Below, piece by piece: positions 12,601-22,482 of a DNA stretch of 64,000 bases. The notes beneath the pieces were generated by a model. That model was given only the letters and a program-made list of their open reading frames with translations, did not search any database and was not told the DNA's origin. This DNA is from Crotophaga sulcirostris. Its lineage: Eukaryota; Chordata; Aves; Cuculiformes; Crotophagidae. The position numbers and the translations under genes are program-made. Every line of letters starts with the position of its first letter. Positions within the stretch are counted from its first letter, which is position 1. Where the stretch lies: contig VYZB01000077.1 of assembly GCA_013397455.1 (NCBI GenBank), positions 2,512,897 through 2,576,896 on the forward strand, read 5' to 3'.

Positions 12601-15600
12601 TTCCAAATGCTCCATTTAGCTGCCTAAAATTAAACGCTTCTCTGTATAAATTCACATCAGCCAGAACACAGACACTTTTATGCTAGCAAGAGAATCTAAC
12701 TACTGAGCATAATACTAAAATAAAATAAAAGATTATTTGAGGAAGCTCAAAAGAAAACAATTCTTTTATAACATCCCTATCATTCACTTTGCAGATACTG
12801 CAACTTAAAACATAATTTGAAACTGTAAGGAACCTTAAACTGGTAAATGACACACTCAAGTTGACTGTGTCTACGTTTGTGTATTTAAGAACTGAGGCCA
12901 AACATTGCTTCAGATGACAGTCCAAACTCCAAAACTCACTCCTGAATTTTGGCTAACTCAGTTACAAGATGCACTATAAATCCTGTTAGTCACCAAAGAG
13001 GTGCATTGGGATGTGTTAAGGTTTAAGTTAGAAGCATAGTTATTTTATTTAAATTAAATAATTGAAGCATGGGCATAATATACACCAATAATGACATCAC
13101 ATTCAGAAAAAAAATCATAAATTTAAAAAAACAAAATTAGTTTCCTATTATATTTGCTTCAGGAATTTTGTCTGCTAAAGGAAAACAAGGTAAATGTGAT
13201 AATATGAGCACAGCCTTTATGTTGTTCAAAATAAAAATTACAGTTATAAACCCACATTACTACAAGAAAATTTCTCAGGCAACCAGGGTTTTGCTATGTT
13301 TACTTTGAGAAGAGTTATTTTGGCTTTTTAGAACTCAAAGAAATGACAGTCTTCTGGTTTTGCATAACAACAATGTACCTGCCGGATGCTTTTTAGCTGC
13401 AGGTCTATAAATAAGAAAATTCCAAAACACTAAATTTATCTCAGAGCTTTTGAAGATTTATTGCAATCTGTTCCTAAGAATGCTGATCCAGCTTTCAAAT
13501 TCACAGAAAGTAACTGTCAGGTTTCCCAAATGAGAGCACAACTGGATGCCAAAGAGCTACAGTCCTACAGAAGTTCAGAGGTATGGATATCTCTCACCGG
13601 CATCAGGATTATTCATTTACATTATTAGCAGACAAAAAGAATTTGTTGGATTGGATGCTTGAAATGCAAAGTGGGTCAATACTTCACTCAGACAGAAATG
13701 AGTGGGTGCTGATTCTGAATACTCTGTCCCAGCCAATTTTAGGCATACACCTCCTGTTCACATTTTAGAAAGATGGAAAAAAACAACAGTGAAGCTCCAT
13801 CACAGAAATAATTCATATTTAGAATTCTTGTTACATTCCAAGTTAAATGTAAAAAAGGAAAAAAAAAAATCAGGTAGTGCTATGCTACGTGTTACCACAA
13901 AAATCCCAGAAGAGAGGCGTTTCTAAAGGGCATTCCTCAAATCTAAACTAGGTGTCTTACCACAGTATGCTCAGATGCCAGTAATCTCTTACAGGAAAAT
14001 GCCTAAGCTTTCGAAAGTGAACAAAATAAAAAACCCCAAACCACAACACAACCCAACGTGGAACAGGATAAGCCAGCTGATGAAACCTGACAGAATTTAA
14101 GGCGTTAATTTAAGACCTTACTGTCAGCACTACCAACATCTGCATGGCCCCGGGGCATTTAGAAGTTGACCTATAGGTTCACAAGAATTTTACCTGCAAA
14201 AACCTTAGGCAACTATAAGATGAAATGGCAGCAAAGTAACAATTTCGAAAAACCATGATTTGAGGACTTTCATTCACTTGGGGGAAATAAGGATGAAGTA
14301 TCAATGTTGTTTTGCAGTCTGTCTTAGGTCATGACACAGTCTCAGATGCAAACACTCATTCCCATCCACCCTCCTTCCCACCTTTAAGCCATAAATAAGA
14401 ATTTAACTCACAAAAACATTTGGAATTGAGTGAATCTCTGTGTTACTATTCATAGCTGAGTGGGTAAGACTTCCTACTATCCATTAACAGGTACTGGTAG
14501 TCCGTAAGACACTGATGCCTGCTGAGTCACCCTAAGCTCATTTTTTTTCTCCAGAAGGCTAGTCCTACCTTTCTTTATAGATATGGAAACAACTTTTTGA
14601 CCAAGGGAGGGCCTACAGGCTTCCTGCATCTCACACATCAGCATTTCTCTTGAACACTCCTCTTTTAATCGCATTAGAAAGATAATCAAGTGTCATACCA
14701 TACAAAACTTCAGCAAAGAAATAAAACTGAACTCGTTTGCATATGCAGCATGCGCTGAAGGTAACAAAAAAGAAAAGTCCAAAAGAACAGATGTTCTTAG
14801 GTAGATACTGCTGGCTAATGAAGTACAAAAAGCCCTAACCATGGTAACACAAGGCCACAAATACAGGACAGAATGGAGAAAAGGAACACTGCTAGACTAA
14901 CTGCAAGCAACTGGGACAGAATGATCAACTAGCAAGTAGTAGCATCGACTGCTCTTGACTGTAACACTGAGGAATCATACTTCATCATCAGGAAACCACC
15001 AATTGTTTCAGCCATCAGCTAACTTTGCCTGCATAATTGTCTAAGATCTATAGTGCAAAGTCCTCCTGATCACTGATCATTCACTATGCAAAGATGCAAT
15101 ACAATCTATTTATGCATCACCATCCCTGGCAGCTTCATCTCAAAAAGCCTCCATCTCCAGTCTCCACTTTGTTCTTTCCTGTGATTGCCCTCAAATTACC
15201 CAGTGTTATTTTATGCACTCCCTAAAATGCTGGCTTGAAGCATATATTGAGCAATTACAGTCACAACCTGCTCAGCAAGTAACACTGCAGAAAATTGGAT
15301 CCAAGTCTACGCTGTTCTGACTTGGTATTAGAAAATTAGAACTCACTGCAAAAATGATGGCTGTCATCCATGACAAGTGATGATTAATTAGCATAAAAAA
15401 CAGGAGTGGTGTAAGAAAATGCTAGCTGTTCCTGAATGAAAGAGGAAGCACAGGTCTCTCTTCTCAATGTGTCAGAACTATTAGAGATGGGAAAAACTGA
15501 TGCGTTAGTGAATATGTCTCACTGTGAACACAGGGCATTCTTGAAACACCACAATGCATACATAATAGGAATGCTAGTATAGAGCATAAGCTTCACTCTA

Positions 15601-17029
15601 TGTATAGTCTTTGATCAATTCCCATCAAATTCAAATAGATGTCTTCCCCTTACTAAGGACTACAAGATCAAGCACACGTTGTAGATCTTCAAAAAACTGT
15701 TTAGAACAAAAAATACATCATCAAACTGAAATATATAAGTAGATTTTAATGAGGAAAGTGGAGGAGATAAGAATTACGATCCTCTTCCTACCAGTGTTAT
15801 GGATTAAAATAACTTTAAACAGTTGCATGAATGCTACAGTCATATATCTTAAATCCACTCCTTAGTATTCAGGTTTAAATGGCTTTCACACAAAAATCCC
15901 TTCCTGGTATACAGGAGTGCACTAACAACCTGTAGGCAGCCTGCAGGGTTATGCAAAGAGTCTTCCATAGACTCCACTGTGATGAAACAGCAACGTCCTA
16001 GTAATTAGTGAAATATTTAGTGATATATGGAACACACTAATAAATACTTTTTCATTTTTCCTCCGCCACTAATAACTAAAGCATCCTGCTATTTAAACAG
16101 AGATAAGCATCTTACACTGCTGAGAAACTAGGTTAAAACACAGTGACTCAGAACAGTGATGTCAAGCAGTTTGCTGAATTTTAATGAGTAAAACAATGGG
16201 TTAAGAAAATTTAGAAGAAAATGGCAGCTGTCAAGTGCCTAACTCCTCAACAGCCCCAAGGCACTTAATTCTCATTGAAATATACAGGAGTCAGTTACTT
16301 TGTAGCCCTAGCGATTGCGCTGATTGAACAGCCTTTTATTCAGAAATTGAACCGCACAAATGTTTCAGTTTCTATGAATTCTAGAACTAGAAAAATTGCC
16401 TGCTGTTCCCAAGTACCCAGTTACTGTTGCATCAAATGAGGTTCCACTTATTGCAAAATGAATATATCTAACTCCTCTGACACTGAGCCAACATAAATCT
16501 GTTACAACCTCTTCAGTCCATGCAAAATATAAAAACTGACCCTAAGTGAACAGTTTTCTAACAAAATTTGAGCCTTTCTTATGAGTTGGCAAATGCTACC
16601 CAAAACATGCACTGAAGGCATCCACCACACCAGATTAAAAGAGATTTCATACATAGTAAGCTTGATTGAGAACAAGTTAAATACTGTAAAAAGGGAGACT
16701 TGTATCTTGGGATAATTCTGCCAGAGTGTAATGTATGTGCATTTAGATGTAAAAACTGTATGAGAAACAGAGTGATAAAATGGTAATCATCACGAATGCT
16801 CTAGTACCCTTTTAAATTCTAAGTATTCATAGCTTATGCCCAGAAATAGTAAAATATGCACATCTGTGCATCTACAAATCCAAGCAAGTGCATCTCTGTA
16901 AGTACCAAAGAAAACCTACAGCAAAACCACAGTTCTCAAGTGTATGACTGCAGATAACAATTTCAGAAAACACCATCAACACGGACTTTTCACAGGACAA
17001 ATTTCATCCTAAGTGCTCAGTTCCCAGGA
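9602..17029. other. AT-rich unique sequence between the LTR and the GC-rich domain
   Basis: There are A-rich runs near 10550 and no CR1 or LTR. Very short exon-like pieces at 13379-13404, 14194-14212, 14699-14754 and 15200-15221 (minus strand) are discussed as a finding and not claimed as genes. Confidence 0.5.
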
Positions 17030-17235
17030 TGGGTTTCCAGGTGGGGAGGCATCCCCCTCTCCCTCCTCACCAGCCAGTGACAGAGGGAGTGTGCTCGCCC
17101 CTGGTCCAGGCGCGGTGGCAGGGGCACCTCCAGGAACTGGGGCTGCAAGTGGGAGGGCGAAGGGGGCACCTGTTTCACAGCCCAGGTGTGAAGGATAGCG
17201 CGATGCGAAGCAGTGGGGCAAACAGAATCACAGAA
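17030..17235. other. Isolated GC-rich patch with a stray CR1-like tail
   Basis: About 190 bases of GC-rich sequence, then ACAGAATCACAGAATGACC (from about 17220), which resembles an antisense CR1 terminal repeat but is not followed by CR1 sequence. Short open frames exist on both strands with no homology I can name. It could be a satellite of the CpG island or an old repeat remnant. Confidence 0.35.
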
Positions 17236-17715
17236 TGACCGATCCGAGACTCAGCAAGCACAGATAAAAGGGAACGGTGACAGCTTGCTTTTGCTGGAAA
17301 GACATGTCAGGAAAGATCCCCAGCTCATGTAGTTGCTCCCTCAAAGTGAATTGAGGCTTATGTGCAACTGAGGATCTACTCCAATAAGAAAAGTTCTGGC
17401 TTTACTGAAGTAATTGGAAATTTTGCTATCTAATAGCTGCCAGTCCCAGTTCCTTGGGACATAGGAAGACTGCAACATGAAACTGGAAGAGGTGTATTTT
17501 TCACACTGCAGGTAGGCCTGGGATAGATGTAGGAACAAGGTAGCAGGGCCAGGTGGGAGGAGGAGAGGTCATTCTTTCAATAGTTTAGACTGAGACGTGC
17601 ACTGTGCTTACCAAACCCTGCAGTACCTTACAGTATAGGTAGCTGGGTGCAAATACTCTTCCTCCTGAAAGGCAGCCGCTACGGCAATGATACAAGATGT
17701 AGCGTACGCCGGCTT

Positions 17716-17975
17716 CATACAACCGTAGAACGACCTGAGTTGGAAGGGACCCACAAAGATCACCCACTCCAACTCCTGTCCCTGCACAGGACAACCCCAG
17801 CATTCACACGGTGTGTCCGAGGGCACTGTGCAAATGATTCTTGAATATTGTCAGGTTTGGCGTCAAAACTGCTTCCCTGGGGAGCCGTTCCAGTACCCCA
17901 ACACCCTCTGAGTGAAGAACCTTTTCCTAATAGCCAAGCCCTGGCACATCTTCCTGCCGTGCCGCTCGGGTCCCG
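17716..17975 (-). mobile_element. CR1 LINE 3' end, antisense
   Basis: It contains GAGTTGGAAGGGACCCACAA, CACCCACTCCAACTCCTGTC, CTTCCCTGGGGAGCCGTTCC, AGTGAAGAACCTTTTCCTAA and GTGCCGCTCGGGTCCC, the reverse complement of a CR1 3' region. The fused tail at its left edge has decayed. The GC-rich island starts within its right end. Confidence 0.85.
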
Positions 17976-18048
17976 GCCGGGAAGCGCCGCGCGGAGCTCG
18001 GAGCAGGGACCGGCGGGCACACGTGCGGGGCGGGGCGGCACGGGAGGG

Positions 18049-18179
18049 GATGCGGGCTCTGCCCCCCTCACCTCCAGCCGGGCAGGGGATGCGGGCTCTG
18101 CTCCCCCCTCCAGCCGGGCAGGGGATGCGGGCTCTGCTCCCCTCTTCCAGCCGGGCAGGGGATGCGGGCTCTGCCCCCC
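18049..18179. repeat. GC-rich minisatellite running into the gap
   Basis: Units begin GATGCGGGCTCTGC and end CCAGCCGGGCAGGG. Starts at 18049, 18088, 18124 and 18161 give periods of 39, 36 and 37 bases; the fourth unit is cut by the N run. The array most likely continues into the gap and is the reason assembly failed there. Confidence 0.85.
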
Positions 18180-18925
18180 NNNNNNNNNNNNNNNNNNNNN
18201 NNNNNNNNNNNNNNNNNNNNNNNNNNNNNNNNNNNNNNNNNNNNNNNNNNNNNNNNNNNNNNNNNNNNNNNNNNNNNNNNNNNNNNNNNNNNNNNNNNNN
18301 NNNNNNNNNNNNNNNNNNNNNNNNNNNNNNNNNNNNNNNNNNNNNNNNNNNNNNNNNNNNNNNNNNNNNNNNNNNNNNNNNNNNNNNNNNNNNNNNNNNN
18401 NNNNNNNNNNNNNNNNNNNNNNNNNNNNNNNNNNNNNNNNNNNNNNNNNNNNNNNNNNNNNNNNNNNNNNNNNNNNNNNNNNNNNNNNNNNNNNNNNNNN
18501 NNNNNNNNNNNNNNNNNNNNNNNNNNNNNNNNNNNNNNNNNNNNNNNNNNNNNNNNNNNNNNNNNNNNNNNNNNNNNNNNNNNNNNNNNNNNNNNNNNNN
18601 NNNNNNNNNNNNNNNNNNNNNNNNNNNNNNNNNNNNNNNNNNNNNNNNNNNNNNNNNNNNNNNNNNNNNNNNNNNNNNNNNNNNNNNNNNNNNNNNNNNN
18701 NNNNNNNNNNNNNNNNNNNNNNNNNNNNNNNNNNNNNNNNNNNNNNNNNNNNNNNNNNNNNNNNNNNNNNNNNNNNNNNNNNNNNNNNNNNNNNNNNNNN
18801 NNNNNNNNNNNNNNNNNNNNNNNNNNNNNNNNNNNNNNNNNNNNNNNNNNNNNNNNNNNNNNNNNNNNNNNNNNNNNNNNNNNNNNNNNNNNNNNNNNNN
18901 NNNNNNNNNNNNNNNNNNNNNNNNN
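18180..18925. other. Assembly gap of 746 N
   Basis: All bases are N. The left side is minisatellite and the right side a CR1 tail in GC-rich sequence. Long open frames that cross it are artefacts of the unknown bases. Confidence 0.99.
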
Positions 18926-18927
18926 GC

Positions 18928-19022
18928 GGGAATCACAGGATGGTTCGGGGTTGGAAGGGACCTTAACGATCCCCCAGTTGCACCCCAACCCCCCGCAGCC
19001 GCTAGACGAGGCTGCCCAGGGC
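18928..19022 (-). mobile_element. CR1 LINE 3' end fragment, antisense, beside the gap
   Basis: It reads GGAATCACAGGATGG, then GGGGTTGGAAGGGACCTTAA and GAGGCTGCCCAGGG on the plus strand, a CR1 tail in reverse complement. It begins two bases after the assembly gap and merges into the CpG-rich sequence. Confidence 0.8.
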
Positions 19023-19096
19023 AGCGGGCGGGCGCTGCCCGGAGCGGAGCATGGCGCGGCGAGGAGAGGAGCTGCAAAGGCGGCCCCGAGCTCCGA

Positions 19097-19156
19097 GTGT
19101 GCGTGTGTGTGTGTGTGCGTGTGTGTGTGTGCGTGCGTGTGTCCGTGTGTGTGTGC
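19097..19156. repeat. (GT)n microsatellite with GC interruptions
   Basis: About 60 bases of alternating GT broken by GCGT and CCGT. It lies within the CpG island; such alternating purine-pyrimidine tracts can adopt Z-DNA. Confidence 0.9.
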
Positions 19157-19446
19157 CTGGCAGCGCCTTGGTTACGGGAGGCGCCGCGGCGGGAGCTGCC
19201 GCCCTCGCCCCAGCGCCGCTCCCCGAGCCAATGGCCGGGGGCTCCGGCGCGCGGAAGGCGGGAGGCAGGGAAGGGGGAGGAGAGCGGGCGGGAGGCGGGG
19301 GCTGCTCTGCCTCCCTCCCGCCGCCGCCCCCTCAGGGAAGGGGGTTTCTCCCCCCCCCGCGGTGGAACCGGGCTCCCGCTCGCCGCTGCGCGCAGGCCCC
19401 ACCCGGCTCCTCTCACGCAGGCCGGGGCCGGGACACTCCGGGTGGT

Positions 19447-19481
19447 GGGGGGCGCGGGGAGGGGGCTGAGGGAGCCGGGGG
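19447..19481 (+). other. G-quadruplex motif at the right end of the island
   Basis: Five runs of three or more G (19447-19452, 19456-19459, 19461-19465, 19470-19472, 19477-19481) are separated by loops of 1-4 bases. This fits the standard G3+N1-7 rule. The motif is on the plus strand. Confidence 0.7.
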
Positions 19482-19562
19482 CTGCAGCCCGCGCGCCTCC
19501 TGCATTTTTTAAACATTATTGTTCAATCTCAAAACCTTTTCTTATGATACGGTCGGTCTCTT

Positions 19563-19822
19563 CTGACAGGTGATGAGAGGTAACGGCCTCAAATTCAGAT
19601 TACAGGAGGTTCAGATTAGACGTCAGGAAAAATTTCTTCACCTAAAAGGGTGGTCAGGCACTGGAGCAGCTGCCCAGGGAGGTGGTTGAGTCCCCATCCC
19701 TGGAGGGGTTTAAAAGACAGGTAGATTAAGTACTTAGGGATATGGTTTAGTAGCGGACAGGTACGATTGGATTCGATGGTCTCAAAGGTCTTTTCCAACC
19801 AAGCCATTCTGTGATTCTGTGA
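19563..19822 (+). mobile_element. CR1 LINE 3' end, sense
   Basis: Motifs in order are GGCCTCAAATTCAGATTACA, AGGAAAAATTTCTTCAC, GGGAGGTGGTTGAGTC, ATCCCTGGAGGGGTTTAAAA, GATTCGATGGTCTCAAAGG and the tail ATTCTGTGATTCTGTGA (19806-19822). It is 5'-truncated, as is usual for CR1, and begins about 60 bases after the GC-rich island ends. Confidence 0.9.
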
Positions 19823-21305
19823 AATTCCCGATTAGCAGCACCGAGCATCTCAATGCAATAATTGGAGTAGCAGTGTAAGTGCACCCTGATCACAGGCTCA
19901 GTTCCCTCCAACAGCCAAGGGCTCTCATACAAAACCCGGTGGACAAAATGAGAAATTCCCAGCTGGCTTCAGGGAGCAGCGAGTTCAGGGCTACATCAAA
20001 GAAGCGGTATTTATTCTTCCTCCACTTAAGGTAATTAGCTCCCTACCTTTTCTGGAAGCAGGGTCGTAACCAGCTGCTTTTTTTTTTTCCTCCCTCTCTT
20101 TAGAGAAGAACAAACAAAACCGTGCTTCTCAAGATTTGACACTTCTGTTCTTCCACATTCCACAATAATTGATTCTGCTGTACCAGCACTCCCCTGTTAA
20201 CAAAAAAAAAAAAAGGCATTACAAAACAGTAAAAAAGACATCCTATTTTTTCACAGGATTTTTTTTTAAAGCACAAAACAGCTTTGAAGAATGCTCAGGT
20301 ACTAGGAACATTCAGCACATCTGCTGAATCAGGCTGCCTGCTCCCAATCAAGCAGTGTTCTGCAAACGCGCGAGTAAAAGCCTCTCCTGATGCAGAAATC
20401 ATTAAATAAAAGGATGAATTTGTTAGGAGTCAAAAGATCATGAGTTCTGCTTCCATAGCCATTGACTGTTGTTTGACTTCAAAGTACTCCTTACTGACCT
20501 AAAACTCATGCTTTTACCTACAAAGAGGTCAGGTGTGTGTTATAAAGACAGTTAGCAGAGCAACACATAACATAAGCAATAGCTTGTAGAGCTCTTTAAT
20601 GGTTTTGCTGGAATATGCTCAGTTTCACTGTTCATCATGGTCTTGGTGAAACAGTTTCTTTTCCATAGTAGCCACTAAAAAATGGCCTTTATTATTTGGA
20701 TTTTTAGTGTGTTGGTAGTCTTCTAAAATTCATATCAACTCAGTTTTAGCATATAGCAAAGTACAGCTGCTTTGCCTGGTGCCACTTAAATAATATGGTG
20801 CTAAGCTAGTTTAATCAGCCAAATGAGTGTCATACAATCATAAGGGTAATTGCCAGTGATGCAGGTTCTCTACAGTGGCTCTAATGATTCCCATTAGAGG
20901 AGGATCTTTGTAAAATTTCACAGATCTCACCAGAACCCATACTGCTCCAAGAGATAAAATTCTCCCACTTTGCAAGATGACGCTTCCCTCCCATGATCCA
21001 AAAATGAGAACATAAGTTTCCATAGCCCTACACAGCCTGATTTTTTAAAGCAGCAGTACTTCCATGCCTGCTGGGACCTGGCCACGCCAGGACCTGCAAA
21101 CTATCACTGCTCTATGTAGCACCAATAAGAGGAGTGAAAAAAAAAATAAACAAGACTATCAGCAATACAAAAGAGACCTTATTAAAGGACATTTTAAAGA
21201 TAGCGTGACTGTCTATGGTTGCATATTGTGCAATTATCTAGATCCTAAAGTCTCACTGTTAACCTCAGAGTTTTGGGGCGTTGGTTGTGGGGTTTTTTTT
21301 TCTCC
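19823..21305. other. Unique sequence right of the island
   Basis: Mixed composition with poly(T) and poly(A) runs near 20080 and 20200. No gene or repeat family is recognisable. Confidence 0.5.
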
Positions 21306-21432
21306 CACAGAATCACAGAATGGTTGAGGTTGGAAGGGACCAGTCCAACCCCTCTGCTACAGCAGGATTACCTAGAGCTGGTTGCCCTGGACTATTTCTA
21401 GATGGCTTTTGAGTATCTCCAAGGGTGCTGAA
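21306..21432 (-). mobile_element. CR1 LINE 3' end, antisense
   Basis: It starts with CACAGAATCACAGAATGG and GGTTGGAAGGGACC. It continues with ACCTAGAGCTGGTTGCCC and GGCTTTTGAGTATCTCCAAGG, the reverse complement of a CR1 3' UTR. After about 21432 similarity is lost. A T-rich run precedes it. Confidence 0.85.
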
Positions 21433-22426
21433 TCTTGTTGACATCTCTCGTCATTTTTGCTTCCTGTTGCCCTAGACCTTCTTTTCCCTCTCTTAATTCT
21501 CACCTGCACATAATCTAGACTTTCCAATTGACTTGGGAGACACACTAGCAATCCTGCTGTGGCTGGGAAAGCTTCCAAGGCCAAATGCAGAATTAGCTTG
21601 CTAAACAGACAAACCTTGTAATCCCACAGCTCCCATAACACTTAGCTGACAGATTATCCTTTGATATGGATTAGGCACTTCAGGGAGACATGAACACAGA
21701 CAGTTCCTTACGAGGAGCTTTGTATTGCTGTTTTCCAGCTGAAGGTCTCCAGCAGCTCCCTGACAGAAAGCTCTCTGAGTGCTGTGGTGTAGGAGTGCAG
21801 GTGTCTCCTGCAGAGAGCATAGGCTCAGTGACACGATAGGGTAGGAGAAGAAACTTCACTGTTATAATTTTTTCCTTTTTCCGAGAAAGCACAAACATTT
21901 TTGCTAGATTTAAGACAAGACAGACTAAGATAGCTAAAATAAATAACTGTGATTTGCAAGTAAGCACAGAGAGCTGGGTATATCCCTTCTGTACTCTCAG
22001 TTATTAAGGGAAAACATTTTTGATTAAGATATTTTAAATTATGTTTTTAAATTGGTATGAATACAGGTCTTTTAAAATCAACTTTCATTTTAATACTGAA
22101 GCATCACAGATTTAAAAAAAATCTCTTGGATTAAAATTACTGTTTGGGATACACATAAATTTATATTACTCTCAGCAGTCTTTGTGTAAGCAACTGGACA
22201 CTAAGTTACTTTACAACACAAGTAAATATAGTCTCTGTATTGTGCAGTGCTACAATCATTTCATTTGTAGGTCTTTTTCTTTACAGTGTACAGCATACAC
22301 ATCTACTAACACTCAGAACTGAACTGCAAGAAGGGAAATGACTGCAAGAATTTACACACAGAGGCATCAAAAAGTCAAAGGTGCCCTCATTTCAAATTAT
22401 ATGCACCACACAAAGTAATAAGATTA

Positions 22427-22482
22427 AAAAACAAACAAACAAACCAAACCAAAACCAAAACCAAAACAAAAACAAAACAAGG
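22427..22482. repeat. A/C simple repeat, AAAC to AAAACC units
   Basis: The run starts with AAACAAAC units, changes to CCAAA and CCAAAA units and returns to CAAAA. Confidence 0.85.

Larger units (their letters stand above)
17950..19500. promoter_or_regulatory. CpG island, probable promoter region, interrupted by an assembly gap
   Basis: Outside the gap this stretch is strongly GC-rich with dense CpG, in sharp contrast to the AT-rich surroundings. Motifs include an E-box CACGTG (18020-18025), tandem GC boxes GGGGCGGGGCGG (18027-18038), a forward CCAAT box (19228-19232), CGGAAG near 19247 and a poly-C run near 19350. In bird genomes islands like this usually mark promoters. No first exon could be defined on either strand; it may lie in the gap. 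Direction is unknown; the CCAAT box is on the plus strand. Confidence 0.5.

Noticed and set aside
13959..14000. A 42-base minus-strand exon candidate with good splice sites
   Set aside because: None of its open phases fits the other candidate exons, and one phase has a stop.
17848..19573. Very long open frames (300-550 codons) on both strands across the GC-rich domain
   Set aside because: Most of their length is the N gap, which hides stops; the rest is CR1, minisatellite and (GT)n sequence.
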